The notes: a model not told the origin generated them from the sequence alone. Positions 49,103 through 59,663 are shown, numbered from the stretch's first letter. The stretch: DNA of 64,000 nucleotides from Psoroptes ovis (GCA_002943765.1 PQWQ01000004.1:1054001-1118000); one strand, 5' to 3'. Numbers and translations: made by a program.

Positions 49103-49722
49103 TCGTTACTACTCGAATTCAGTTTTCTATCATATGAATTAATGTAAAAAAAACATTTCCAAAAATAAGAAAAATTTAAAACTGAAACACCAAATCGTCT
49201 GTGAGAACACATTGAAGCCCCTTAAATGGATCAAATAAAATGAACTAAAGAATAGAATATTTTTCGAGTTTCTTTGGAAAATTTTTTCCCGTGTACTTGA
49301 GTAATGAATGAATGAATAGAACAAAAATTTATGGAACAAAGGATACCAAGGTAACCGTCTAACTGAAATGAAATGAAAAAAAAGAAATGAATAATGAATT
49401 TTTGAAAAATTCAAAAATAAAATTTTCAAACAAAAATTTAGAAAATACAGAAAAATTATAAAATCGATTAATTGACTTTACATTATATCTCTAATGAAGG
49501 CAGAACAAAAATGAAATGAAACGAAATGATCATTATCGTCCTGACAACAATCATACAACAATGATCAATGATGATAATAATAATCTAAATCAAAAATAAA
49601 TAATTTAGACATTAAATTTTTTTTCAAGTTTCGAAAATCAATAGACAAAAATCAATACTTTTGTATGGAATTATTTATTTATTTTTTTCCGAAGAATTTT
49701 ACAATAAAAAAATTGAAAATTA
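49103..49722. other. Upstream region of the golgin-like gene
   Basis: About 620 bp between the golgin-like start codon and the gypsy element. AT-rich, with no clear promoter motif. The host promoter must lie here, or be split or displaced by the insertion. Confidence 0.45.
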
Positions 49723-49726
49723 TAGA
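49723..49726. repeat. Target-site duplication of the gypsy element, left
   Basis: TAGA, repeated at 56905-56908. Confidence 0.85.
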
Positions 49727-49809
49727 TATAAGATATACGTGGTGGAGAGCGCAATTTTGGTTGAATTTAACTTTTTTTTTTCACGAAATAAACTTATGAC
49801 ACAACAACA

Positions 49810-49847
<38 letters not shown>

Positions 49848-50193
49848 TAAAAATTTTATTTATTGATAAAAATGATAATGACAATGACAATGACAACATT
49901 TGATGAAAATAACGACTGACTGAATAATAATTGGAAAAAATTTTTCATTTTGATTAAAATGACGGAAAATATATACATTATGAGAAAGGAATGTGATAGA
50001 AAGGTAATTAAATCGAGGATGTTTTGAATACTTTAAATCATAACGATGTGCATGTTTAGCCAATGTGATTAAATTGGAATTTTTTTGCCAAATATGGTAA
50101 TCAGCTAAACATTATCATCATTAAGCTAACGATTTAAAAATTAATGATGTTAAATAACATCCCTTTAGATCAATAACTACCATTTCTATTACA
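49727..50193 (-). repeat. Gypsy 3' LTR
   Basis: 467 bp. On the sense strand it begins TGTAATAG and ends ATCTTATA. It matches the 5' LTR apart from two homopolymer lengths. A sense-strand run of 35 A (49812-49846) lies about 10 bases after overlapping AATAAA signals. Confidence 0.95.
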
Positions 50194-50202
50194 TCTCCCC
50201 TC
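50194..50202 (-). promoter_or_regulatory. Gypsy polypurine tract
   Basis: GAGGGGAGA on the sense strand, directly before the 3' LTR. A T run and a C run lie just upstream in sense. Confidence 0.75.
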
Positions 50203-50272
50203 AAAAAAAAAAAAAAAACAATACGGGGGGGTGAAAAAGCACAACTTTATTTTGGATTGACATCAATTTCGT

Positions 50273-53200
50273 TTACACAGCGGTATCATCTACTTCTGGA
50301 CTATTTGATCCTTGTGATCTAGCTTGATTTTCCAACTCGATGAATTCTTGCGATCGTTCTAATATTTTTCTCTTCTTCTTTGTCAATTTTATCCTTCTCA
50401 ATATTACGATGAGTACACCAGCGATAATAATCAATAAACAGACTCCTGTTGGAATAAGCATCAACCATTTATTAAAACGATCTTCTTCAGGTTCATCAAG
50501 ATTATTCATTTCCGCTAGTAATTGATCTATGTTTTTCGTTTGGATCGAATAATTATAAATTCCACTGTATAAGTTTTTCCCAATCAATTCGTTTTCATAC
50601 AAATGGAATGAATGATTTCCCAGCGTTTTGCGTACTGATGGTCTGTGATGGAAACTTCCAGCGATAAACTCCTTCTTCTGTGGGATTTTATAAATTTTGT
50701 TTTCGCATTCACTTGTTATGTTTTCGATCGTTATCAATTGTTTGTAACAATATACAAAAATAAATTTATTGTTATAATGAATTTGTAGTTCTTCTTGATT
50801 GAATTTTGATTTTGTTTCACAAAATTTCTTTACCCATAATTTTTCGATTTCATCATCCTCTTGACAGCTTGTTGGTTTATTTATAATAAAACTTTCTGAA
50901 CGTTTCTTATGATGAGGATGTAAATGGAGTCTTTTTACGCAATCTTTTTCTAGATTATACAGCATGTATCGTGGGCCACTGTATTCGTACATACAAAATT
51001 TATCTTCTTGTTGTTTATATAAAGTAAAGGGATGGCTTTCATATACAATTAATTCGTCATACGGTTGAGGTTGTATAAATTCCAAAATTAAATCGGAATG
51101 TGATGACAAATCACATCCAACGAATTCCCATTGTTCATATTTATCTTCGGAGGTAACGATTCCGGGAAACAATAATTCAAATTCTATTGGGATTATACCA
51201 CGAGCCAATTCATTAAAGAATTTTTTCAGATTTTGACTGATAGTCACCATTTGTGATCCCACCATAAGGTCATAATGTAGACCATCTATTAAATCTTCCA
51301 TGGTTTTTCTGTTGTTCATTTGTATTTCGCCCATCTTATCCAACTTGTCCACCATTTCTTTCAATATTTCTTTTTGAGAGTTCATTAAAACCTTGATTTG
51401 TTCTTGCTGTTTTCTTTGTGTTTCTTTCAATGACTTTATTTTCTTTCGTTCAAACCAATTAGTTACAAATCCAACTATCGTTTGTCCAATATGTAATACC
51501 TTATCGTAATTTTCGAATAAAAATTTCGTACCTTTTAAAATACTTCCAACAAATCTTTTTCTTCGCCGGTTTTCTTCCATAAAGTCATCATATGTTATAT
51601 TAATCTTATCGCAATTCTTATTTATTGTTTCCATTATCCAGAAATCATATCTTGCGTTACATTCAAAACGTCTATCCGTTCTTTTAAGGATACTACATGG
51701 ATTTACTAAACGAATATAATAATAGGTATTAACTAATTCTTTTGTGATAGTATGATCGGTTTTTTCCCAAACAATAGGATCTGCGACGGAGGGTTCATAT
51801 TTCCCATTAGCTAGGTGTATCAGCATTAGTGAAGTCAATAGCACCATATTAAACGGATGAAATTTTGGCTTGACTTGGGAAATGTGAACTTTTTCTAATT
51901 TTCCCTTCTTCTGGATTTTCAGCATTGTATTCCCTTCTTTATCGACCACTGGAAACGGGCCTTCAAATCTTGCGTCCAATTTTTTTCGGTTCAAAGCGTT
52001 TCCTTTGGAGACATACACTTCGTCGATTATTTCCAATGGTAATTCTTTTCTTGTTTCATCATATTTTTTCTTATTTTTTTCATGCATTAAATTTGAATTT
52101 TGAAAAGCAATTTTTCGTGCTTCTACTACTTCTTCCGGTCCTAATATTTTTTCAGCATCATACCCTGTCAACAGAAATAATGGGGAATACTTTGTGACAC
52201 TATGAATGGTTTTATTGTATTCTTCAGCTGCTTTTGCAGCATGCGTTGCCCAGGATAACGTCCTTTTTCCTTTAGATGTTTCGTATATTTTATGACGGAT
52301 TCGATCGCAAATTGTTTGGTTTACACGTTCGACGATCCCATTACTGGAAGGATGATCCCTCGGGATAAACATAATACCTATGTTGTTCCTCTTTAAGTAC
52401 GTTTTGAATTCGGTTCCTTTTATTGCCGGATATTGGTCAGCAATAATCAATTTTGGTTTCGTTACGCTTTGAATTTTTTTGACCAAATTTATCATATCTT
52501 TTGCCGTCTGCGTCTTTGAACAAATAATCCATATAAATCTTGTAAAAGCATCGATTGCTAGATGTAAAAATCGTTTATTTGATCCAAAACTTTGGAATCC
52601 TCCTATTGTATCGATATGGATGATTTCGAATGGTAATTTCGCTGGTCCTATTTGACCCATAAATCCAAAACGATAAGAGTTTTTCTTGGTGATATTACAC
52701 ACCTCACAATTTTGCACCACTTTTTTAATGATCTTCATAATATCTGGGGTGTAATATCTTCTGGAATAATGCTCGTATAAATGGACTGAGCCTATATGGC
52801 CAAATTCGTGATGAGTTCGTCTGAGTTCGTTTTCCGCTTCCTCTTTTGGGATGAAGATTTGTTCAAAATTCTTTTTCTTTCGATAAATAATTCCATTTTT
52901 TCCATAGCATTTATTCAACTGTTTCGGATTATAATTTTTTTGAATTGCCATAATTTTATCAGTATCTTCCCAAAGATTTGTAAACATGATCATCGGAGCT
53001 TTAGCCATTTCTTCTAAATCATGGATCGGATGGCGTGAGAGGTAATCGGCTTCTTGATTATCAACGCCCTTTCTGTACACAATATTAAATTGATACGAGC
53101 TTAGCCGCAAAGCCCAATTGAACAACCTTGTTTTCGGCTTTTTTATTTTTTTCAGGCTTTCCAACGGTTTGTGATCAGTAACGATAGTGAAATTTTGTCC

Positions 53201-56200
53201 AACTAACCAATAATGCCAATATTCTACCGCTTCAAGAATTGCTAAGCATTCTAATTCAGATGCTGAATATCTTTGTTGATATGGCAGCAACTTTTTTGAA
53301 AAGTAAGCGACAGGATATTCTTGTTCATTGGGATGAATTTGTTTCAATACTGCACCAATACCTTTTAAACTTGCATCTGTGTAAATTTTAATTTCCAATT
53401 CAGGATTGAACAATTTTAAAATAGGTTCTTTGATAAGCAAATTTTTCAAATTTTCAAATTCTTTTTGTTGATTTTCGGTCCATTCCCATTTCTGATTTTT
53501 CTTCAATAATTCCGTTAGATAATACGTCGCTTCCGCTCTATTCGGAATGAATTTATGGTAATAATTGATTTTGCCAAGAAATCCCCTTAAATCTTTCAAA
53601 TTTTTAGGTGGTTCTGCTTTTATTATTGCTTCAATATTTGATTTGCATGGAGCGATTCCATGTTCAGAGATCTTATGTCCCAAAAATATAATAGATTTCA
53701 TACCAAAGATACATTTCGACAATTTTAATTTTATATTTTCTTTCAGCAAAACGTTCATTACATTATCCAAATGCGTAAGATGTTCCTTCTTTGTTCTTGA
53801 GAAAATAATAATGTCATCAATATAGTTGTGACAGTACATGTGTAGATTATTTCTTTTTATTAATGACCATATGATTCTTTGGAAAATCATCGGAGCGTTT
53901 TTTAATCCAAATGGTAGTCTTTTCCATTGATACTGGTCGTATTTTGTCACAAATCCTGTTTTACCACGATCATTTGGATCCATCATCACATGATAGTATC
54001 CTTGACTAATATCTAAAGTTGTAAAATACGTCGAATTTATCAACCGTTCATCAATATCTGATATTTTCGGCATGGGATAATGTTCTACAATTGTTACGGC
54101 ATTCAATTTTCTATAATCAACACATAATCTTGTTTTTTTTCCTTCATCTTTCTTATCAACCAGTACTATTGGAAAACAGAATGGTGAGTTTGATGGTTCA
54201 ATCACATCCATTTTCAATAACCGGTCAATTTCTTTATCGATTATTTCCTGGTCCATCGCTGTACAGGGGTAAGGACGGCATGTAATCGGTATTTCATTTG
54301 ATAGATGAATTTGTGCCATTTCATTTTTTATACATCCAATATCTTCTTTATTTTTAGCAAAAACATTTTTGTACCTTTTCAATAATTTTCTTATATCGTG
54401 GTCTTCAACGTCCTTTTCTTTACTCTGACCAATATTAATTTTTACTTTCCATTTGTTTTCATCTTCTGGAGTAATACTTATTCCGAAACTTCGCATTGCA
54501 TCCCTGCCTAAAGCGATTATATCTTTTCTATGCGGTACAACATAAAATTTAACTTCATGTTCAATATTTTCAATTTTTACTGTTGTCGTACATATGCCTT
54601 TTATATGAACATTTGCTCCCAAAGTGAATATATTTTCGTTTGTTGGTTTTTCTTTTAGCAACAGTTTTTTGACATACATCGGTGTTATGAAGCTGATGTT
54701 TGCTCCGCTATCAATCATGAGTTCTTGTTCAAAACCATTCACTTGGGCTTTCACTACCACTGGTTCTTCCAAATCTTTTCTTTTAGCCATATCTGTTGTT
54801 TCCGTCTGAGCCATCATCATGTGGAGCATATTTGATTCTAGATTTGATAGACCAATTAACTCATCCTCCATTGTCTGGACTTCATAATCATCGGGTTTTG
54901 TATCTTTCATTTCTTTTTGTTCATTTGTATCGGAATTTTGTTGAACATGGGACTTCATATCATTACTTTTTGTATTCATGGTTTCGCACACATAACTTTC
55001 TTTAACTTTTGTTCTTGGGGTATTCGATCTTTGTTGTGGGTATTCAATCATATTTCTTTGTGGAGACGTAATCGATCGATAATTTCCTCTGTTAACATTA
55101 GATTGATTAGTCCATCTTGGATTGTCTTGCTGAGGTGTTTGGCATAGAATTTCATGATGACCACTTTTACAAATTTGACATATTCGTTTTGAATTACAGT
55201 TTTTCATACGATGTCCTTTTTCTAAACATCTGATGCATAAATTTTTTTCCCAAATTATATTTTTTTTGGTTTTCAACGGTATTTTAGCGTAGCAATCAAT
55301 AGATTTATGTGTTGGATTATTACAAAAATAACAATAGGTTGACCTTGTATTTTGTCTCTGTGGACTTGTTTTAACAATTGGATTGCAATTCAGGAAATCA
55401 TCAAAGAGATTCTGATCTTCCCTTCTACTTCTAGCCAATTTATGTTCTTTTTCCAATACTTCGATAATGATACTTAAATCGGTTTCGCTAACACAACCCA
55501 ATTTACTAATAATTTCATATGTCAATTTTTGATAGATGATTCTTTTGAATTGATACGTGTAAGCGGGATTAATATTAACCTTTATCATTAATTTTTCAGT
55601 TTTCTTTATATCTTCCAGTATTCGTTCCATACCCATTATATCAAAATTATTTGTCAACTTTGGAAGACTTCTTAACTGTTGAGCTATATTTAATACGACT
55701 TCATACGGATCATAAAATTTTTCACGCAATATGGTTTTGACCTTCTCGTAGTCGTCTTCATCGCCCATACTATTTATAAGTTGTCGACTTGGTCCATCTA
55801 ATTTTTCAGCAATTATATCGATTTTTCGTTGCGGGGGTAAACAGCTAAGGTCTAAAAGTGATGTTAGACTTTCGAAAAATTTCCGAAAATCTAAAAATTT
55901 CCCCGAAAATGGTTTAATTTTTTCAATTTCTTTTAGAATAAATTTTTCAGGCATCGTTTTTGGTTCAGCTTCGGTTGTCATTGTGATTGTTTCCTGTTGA
56001 ACTTGTTGATTAGTTATATTTGACTTACTTGGTTCATTTTTAGCTTTAGTTGCGTCGTCTTGGATGGTCATTTCAAATATATTTATTTTTTTGATGTCCT
56101 GCTTTGTTTTGTCGGCCACTTCGTATATTTTATCAAGTTTCTGATGATAATCTGTATTGATCAATTCATATTTTTCGGAATCAAACGGAAGTCCATGTTC

Positions 56201-56404
56201 ACGTCCATAATCTGCTGATGCTTTGAATTTGGCTCGATAGTCTGCGACTCTCTTCGCTAATTCCAATGTTTTCTTTACCAAATCGTAAGCATCAATCGTT
56301 TTTTCGTTAATTTGGTTAAATACTTCAGTTATCATTCGCCTAATAACTGGCTTCTCTTTCTCCAATTCCTGGAGATTCTTCATCAAAACGTCGGAGGTAC
56401 TCAT
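50273..56404 (-). CDS. Gypsy Gag-Pol-Env single polyprotein
   Basis: 2043 residues from an ATG only 36 bases inside the 5' LTR. Gag fills about 1-350. Three zinc-knuckle-like motifs lie at about 357-420 (CYFCNNPTHKSIDC, CIRCLEKGHRMKNC, CQICKSGHHEILC). The protease site DSGAN starts at 565. RT has TLDISQGYYHV and catalytic YIDD at 861-864; RNase H has YTDAS near 1007. Integrase has an HHCC finger at about 1196-1237 and core acidic residues in HIDTIGGF, ADQYPA and SSNGIVERVN. From Met1520 the chain becomes envelope-like: a hydrophobic leader (VLLTSLMLIHLANG), a furin-type site RRRKR at 1613-1617, a fusion-peptide-like stretch and coiled coil, and a membrane segment at about 1981-2003 with a 40-residue tail. 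Env-bearing gypsy elements usually split gag, pol and env; here no stop or frameshift divides them. Env might also come from a spliced RNA. Confidence 0.93.
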   Translation of the reverse strand: MSTSDVLMKNLQELEKEKPVIRRMITEVFNQINEKTIDAYDLVKKTLELAKRVADYRAKFKASADYGREHGLPFDSEKYELINTDYHQKLDKIYEVADKTKQDIKKINIFEMTIQDDATKAKNEPSKSNITNQQVQQETITMTTEAEPKTMPEKFILKEIEKIKPFSGKFLDFRKFFESLTSLLDLSCLPPQRKIDIIAEKLDGPSRQLINSMGDEDDYEKVKTILREKFYDPYEVVLNIAQQLRSLPKLTNNFDIMGMERILEDIKKTEKLMIKVNINPAYTYQFKRIIYQKLTYEIISKLGCVSETDLSIIIEVLEKEHKLARSRREDQNLFDDFLNCNPIVKTSPQRQNTRSTYCYFCNNPTHKSIDCYAKIPLKTKKNIIWEKNLCIRCLEKGHRMKNCNSKRICQICKSGHHEILCQTPQQDNPRWTNQSNVNRGNYRSITSPQRNMIEYPQQRSNTPRTKVKESYVCETMNTKSNDMKSHVQQNSDTNEQKEMKDTKPDDYEVQTMEDELIGLSNLESNMLHMMMAQTETTDMAKRKDLEEPVVVKAQVNGFEQELMIDSGANISFITPMYVKKLLLKEKPTNENIFTLGANVHIKGICTTTVKIENIEHEVKFYVVPHRKDIIALGRDAMRSFGISITPEDENKWKVKINIGQSKEKDVEDHDIRKLLKRYKNVFAKNKEDIGCIKNEMAQIHLSNEIPITCRPYPCTAMDQEIIDKEIDRLLKMDVIEPSNSPFCFPIVLVDKKDEGKKTRLCVDYRKLNAVTIVEHYPMPKISDIDERLINSTYFTTLDISQGYYHVMMDPNDRGKTGFVTKYDQYQWKRLPFGLKNAPMIFQRIIWSLIKRNNLHMYCHNYIDDIIIFSRTKKEHLTHLDNVMNVLLKENIKLKLSKCIFGMKSIIFLGHKISEHGIAPCKSNIEAIIKAEPPKNLKDLRGFLGKINYYHKFIPNRAEATYYLTELLKKNQKWEWTENQQKEFENLKNLLIKEPILKLFNPELEIKIYTDASLKGIGAVLKQIHPNEQEYPVAYFSKKLLPYQQRYSASELECLAILEAVEYWHYWLVGQNFTIVTDHKPLESLKKIKKPKTRLFNWALRLSSYQFNIVYRKGVDNQEADYLSRHPIHDLEEMAKAPMIMFTNLWEDTDKIMAIQKNYNPKQLNKCYGKNGIIYRKKKNFEQIFIPKEEAENELRRTHHEFGHIGSVHLYEHYSRRYYTPDIMKIIKKVVQNCEVCNITKKNSYRFGFMGQIGPAKLPFEIIHIDTIGGFQSFGSNKRFLHLAIDAFTRFIWIICSKTQTAKDMINLVKKIQSVTKPKLIIADQYPAIKGTEFKTYLKRNNIGIMFIPRDHPSSNGIVERVNQTICDRIRHKIYETSKGKRTLSWATHAAKAAEEYNKTIHSVTKYSPLFLLTGYDAEKILGPEEVVEARKIAFQNSNLMHEKNKKKYDETRKELPLEIIDEVYVSKGNALNRKKLDARFEGPFPVVDKEGNTMLKIQKKGKLEKVHISQVKPKFHPFNMVLLTSLMLIHLANGKYEPSVADPIVWEKTDHTITKELVNTYYYIRLVNPCSILKRTDRRFECNARYDFWIMETINKNCDKINITYDDFMEENRRRKRFVGSILKGTKFLFENYDKVLHIGQTIVGFVTNWFERKKIKSLKETQRKQQEQIKVLMNSQKEILKEMVDKLDKMGEIQMNNRKTMEDLIDGLHYDLMVGSQMVTISQNLKKFFNELARGIIPIEFELLFPGIVTSEDKYEQWEFVGCDLSSHSDLILEFIQPQPYDELIVYESHPFTLYKQQEDKFCMYEYSGPRYMLYNLEKDCVKRLHLHPHHKKRSESFIINKPTSCQEDDEIEKLWVKKFCETKSKFNQEELQIHYNNKFIFVYCYKQLITIENITSECENKIYKIPQKKEFIAGSFHHRPSVRKTLGNHSFHLYENELIGKNLYSGIYNYSIQTKNIDQLLAEMNNLDEPEEDRFNKWLMLIPTGVCLLIIIAGVLIVILRRIKLTKKKRKILERSQEFIELENQARSQGSNSPEVDDTAV

Positions 56405-56440
56405 CTTATTAATATTTTGTAATGTTCAATCTTGCTGGCT

Positions 56441-56524
56441 TATAAGATATACGTGGTGGAGAGCGCAATTTTGGTTGAATTTAACTTTTTTTTTTTCACG
56501 AAATAAACTTATGACACAACAACA

Positions 56525-56558
<34 letters not shown>

Positions 56559-56904
56559 TAAAAATTTTATTTATTGATAAAAATGATAATGACAATGACA
56601 ATGACAACATTTGATGAAAATAACGACTGACTGAATAATAATTGGAAAAAATTTTTCATTTTGATTAAAATGACGGAAAATATATACATTATGAGAAAGG
56701 AATGTGATAGAAAGGTAATTAAATCGAGGATGTTTTGAATACTTTAAATCATAACGATGTGCATGTTTAGCCAATGTGATTAAATTGGAATTTTTTTGCC
56801 AAATATGGTAATCAGCTAAACATTATCATCATTAAGCTAACGATTTAAAAATTAATGATGTTAAATAACATCCCTTTAGATCAATAACTACCATTTCTAT
56901 TACA
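56441..56904 (-). repeat. Gypsy 5' LTR
   Basis: 464 bp with the same ends as the 3' LTR. The A run is 31 long here, at 56527-56557. Downstream in sense the leader begins AGCCAGCAAGATTG; it lacks the TGG that a tRNA 3'-end primer site would show. Confidence 0.95.
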
Positions 56905-56908
56905 TAGA
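56905..56908. repeat. Target-site duplication of the gypsy element, right
   Basis: TAGA, matching 49723-49726. Confidence 0.85.
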
Positions 56909-56971
56909 TATTTAAAGTTTCGGTTCTTGAATTTTGATTTATTCAAGGTTTTTTTCACTATAGAATCAAAA

Positions 56972-57112
56972 TCAATTTAAATCAACAGGTTGTCGATTTT
57001 CATTTTCACTAACGAAATAATCACGAATATTTTGATCCATTTCAGCCATTATCTTGTATAAAAAAAAATTTACATTAAATTCCATTAATTCTTCCATCAA
57101 TCTACGTTCCAT
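56972..57112 (-). CDS. Possible 3' coding exon beside the gypsy element
   Basis: A 46-codon frame (MERRLMEELMEFN at the start, MAEMDQNIRDYFVSENENRQ later, then stop) with charged, non-repetitive content. A splice-acceptor-like tract (T run then ACAAG) precedes 57052, so the last 26 codons or so could be a terminal exon. I recognise no family and found no upstream exon with confidence. Confidence 0.25.
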   Translation of the reverse strand: MERRLMEELMEFNVNFFLYKIMAEMDQNIRDYFVSENENRQPVDLN

Positions 57113-57977
57113 GTCATTATCATGATGATCATTATTATTATTATTATCATATCATTACCATTATCATTTCTATTGTTTTGTTGTTGATAAATTGTTTTTT
57201 TTTATTATTATATTTTACATAAATATATTTCAATTTAAATTTCAATGGATGATAATAATAGATGCAAAAATACTAAACGATAAGATTTTCAATTAGCATC
57301 AATTTGGATTGCATTAATGGATTTTTCAAGTATTTCGTTATTTTTCTTTATGCATGCACAGGCTTACACACAGGCACTCAAACATCATCCGTGTAATTCT
57401 TAGATTCAATCTTCAAATTTGTCATTGAAAAATATACGAGAAAAAAATAAGAAATTCGAAATTTGAAACTTGATAAATGCGAAAATTGCCATGCAAACCA
57501 TTGATAATGTAATGATGATACAACAGAAATAAGACGATAAAGAAGAATTAGATAATGGAAAAGAATTTCGTTTTTTTTCGGTTGTCTAAATCCATTTAAC
57601 ATTGTAAATATGATACAATACAACATCAACAACGACAACGGCAGCGACAACAACTGCTACAACTACAGTAATGACACTCAAAAACAACAATACAATCATG
57701 GAATCGATGAATATATTAGTATAGGATGTTGAGGTCAATTTACCATCGAAAGAAAAAAAAGGTTTAATTTAATGTAATATTTTTCATTTGATTGAATTAT
57801 TTGGAAAATTCCATTCAATATTTAGGGAAAAATTCAAATATTCAATGAGATATTATTTTTGTTGAAATTTAATTTATTTTTTTTCTTCGATCCAATATGC
57901 AACGGGAAAAACATTGAAATGTTTTCTGCCAAAACAAAACTTTTAAGTCAAAGAAAAATAGGGAAAAATTTGATATA

Positions 57978-58059
57978 TCAGGTTGTCCGGAAAGTTTTTG
58001 CCGGTTATATCGTTGAAAAAACTATTGGAAAATCGGTTAAAACTTTTCGGACAGCCTAA
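57978..58059 (+). mobile_element. 80-bp mini-element, core type A2
   Basis: TCAGGTTGTCCGGAAAG, core GGTTATATCGTTGAAAAAAC, right end CTTTTCGGACAGCCTAA. Confidence 0.85.
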
Positions 58060-58484
58060 TAATTTCGCCTAATTTTGCCTAATATTGCACAACTTTTACA
58101 TTTCAACTTTCAAAAACAACGACATTGATTAAATTGATAACCAAAAAAGATTGAACCGAATGAAAATGAATGGAAATAATTTATAATAAATTTAAATTAA
58201 TGAAAAATTGAAAGATTGAATTGAAATTTTCTAAGAAAAATTCAAGAAAATAAAGAGGAAAAATGACAACCATCTCCAACCATCTCTATCTCTCTCTTGC
58301 ATAAACATTATTAAATTTTTTGATACCCGACATCTACATGTTCATCATTATTGAACTCTGATTCAGAAATACTCATTCAAATTCATTGAATGAAATGTAG
58401 ATAATTTAAAGTCAATGTGAAGCCAAAATTGAGAGAAAATGGAAAATTGAAATAGAGAAAATTCAATCATGGAAAATTTATGTA

Positions 58485-58675
58485 ATTTCATTTCATTTCA
58501 TTTCATTTCATTTCATTTCATTTCATTTCATTTCATTTCATTTCATTTCATTTCATTTCATTTCATTTCATTTCATTTCATTTCATTTCATTTCATTTCA
58601 TTTCATTTCATTTCATTTCATTTCATTTCATTTCATTTCATTTCATTTCATTTCATTTCATTTCATTTCATTTCA
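58485..58675. repeat. ATTTC pentanucleotide array
   Basis: About 38 uninterrupted copies of ATTTC (191 bp), with no sequence errors seen. The open frame through it is only a by-product. Confidence 0.97.
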
Positions 58676-59410
58676 TCATCTTTACACACACATGTGCATA
58701 TATGTGTGTACATAAAATAATTGAATCAAAGAATCTACATTTTTTCTGTTTTTCATTTTTAATATTTCGAATAATTTGATCATCATCATCATCATTCCAT
58801 CAGCATCGTTGAATATCACCATCATTGGATTCAAATGCAAAATTTTCCATTATTTCATCATTATTCAAGTGAAAAAATAATTGAAAAACTCTTATTGTTA
58901 TTATTATCATTGATATGACAATAATGATTTATTAAAATAACAATGATTTCAGATGATATATCACATTTGTTGTTTCAATTTCGAATGTTGGAAAAAAATT
59001 CATACATTACCATGCGAAAATGTTCATGGATATATCTGCAAATATTTGCGTTGATTCGAGTATTTGTGCACCGTAATGCACTCATATTTATGAACACTCA
59101 CCCGTGTTTAAATAAAATGAAATCATTTTCGAATGATGATTATTATGATGATGAATTATTATTATTATGAAAATGGTAAATGCTCAGTGTTGAATGAATG
59201 AATTATGGAAAAAATAATATGGAAATGAAAATTATTTCCATATTATTTCATTATCCGGCCATATATTTTCAGGCGAAAAAAAATGAGATAGAAATAATCA
59301 AAATATTTATCCAAAACAAACAAAATATTCAAAATTAATACATCATCATCATGAAGCAGCAAAAATAAAACAAATTTTTTTTCTAATATTTGAGAATATT
59401 AATAAATTTT

Positions 59411-59489
59411 TTGGGTGTCCGAAATGTTCTGGCGTATTTTCAAACTGAATTATCATTATTCAATACGAATGAACTAATCGGACAGCCAC
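59411..59489. mobile_element. Worn mini-element
   Basis: TTGGGTGTCCGAAATG and CTAATCGGACAGCC face each other at the right spacing. The core is unlike the four types. Confidence 0.4.
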
Positions 59490-59663
59490 CTTCATACGTT
59501 TCATGTCAATTCAATATGACAAAAAAAAACAGGGCAAATTTTCAATTAATTAATGAATGATAATAAAGATATGTGCACAAATAATACAGCAAAAATTTGA
59601 TGTTTAAACGTGCATAAATACCGACACACATGAACACATGCACAAATAAATAATTGTTTATTA

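Larger units (their letters stand above)
49727..56904 (-). mobile_element. Complete Ty3/gypsy element with envelope-like domain
   Basis: 7178 bp, LTRs of 464 and 467 bp, a 4-bp duplication TAGA, a polypurine tract, and one uninterrupted frame of 2043 codons coding Gag, protease, RT, RNase H, integrase and an envelope-like protein. RT before integrase defines Ty3/gypsy; the extra 3' domain resembles insect errantiviruses. LTR identity points to a recent insertion. It lies upstream of the golgin-like gene on the same strand. Confidence 0.95.

Noticed and set aside
49860..50063. 67-codon minus-strand frame found twice (again at 56571-56774)
   Set aside because: It lies wholly inside the gypsy LTRs and repeats because the LTRs do.
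57594..57700. 35-codon minus-strand frame with a Val-rich hydrophobic run
   Set aside because: Encoded by GTT/GTC repeats, with no splice site or partner exon; more likely a repeat by-product than a membrane protein.
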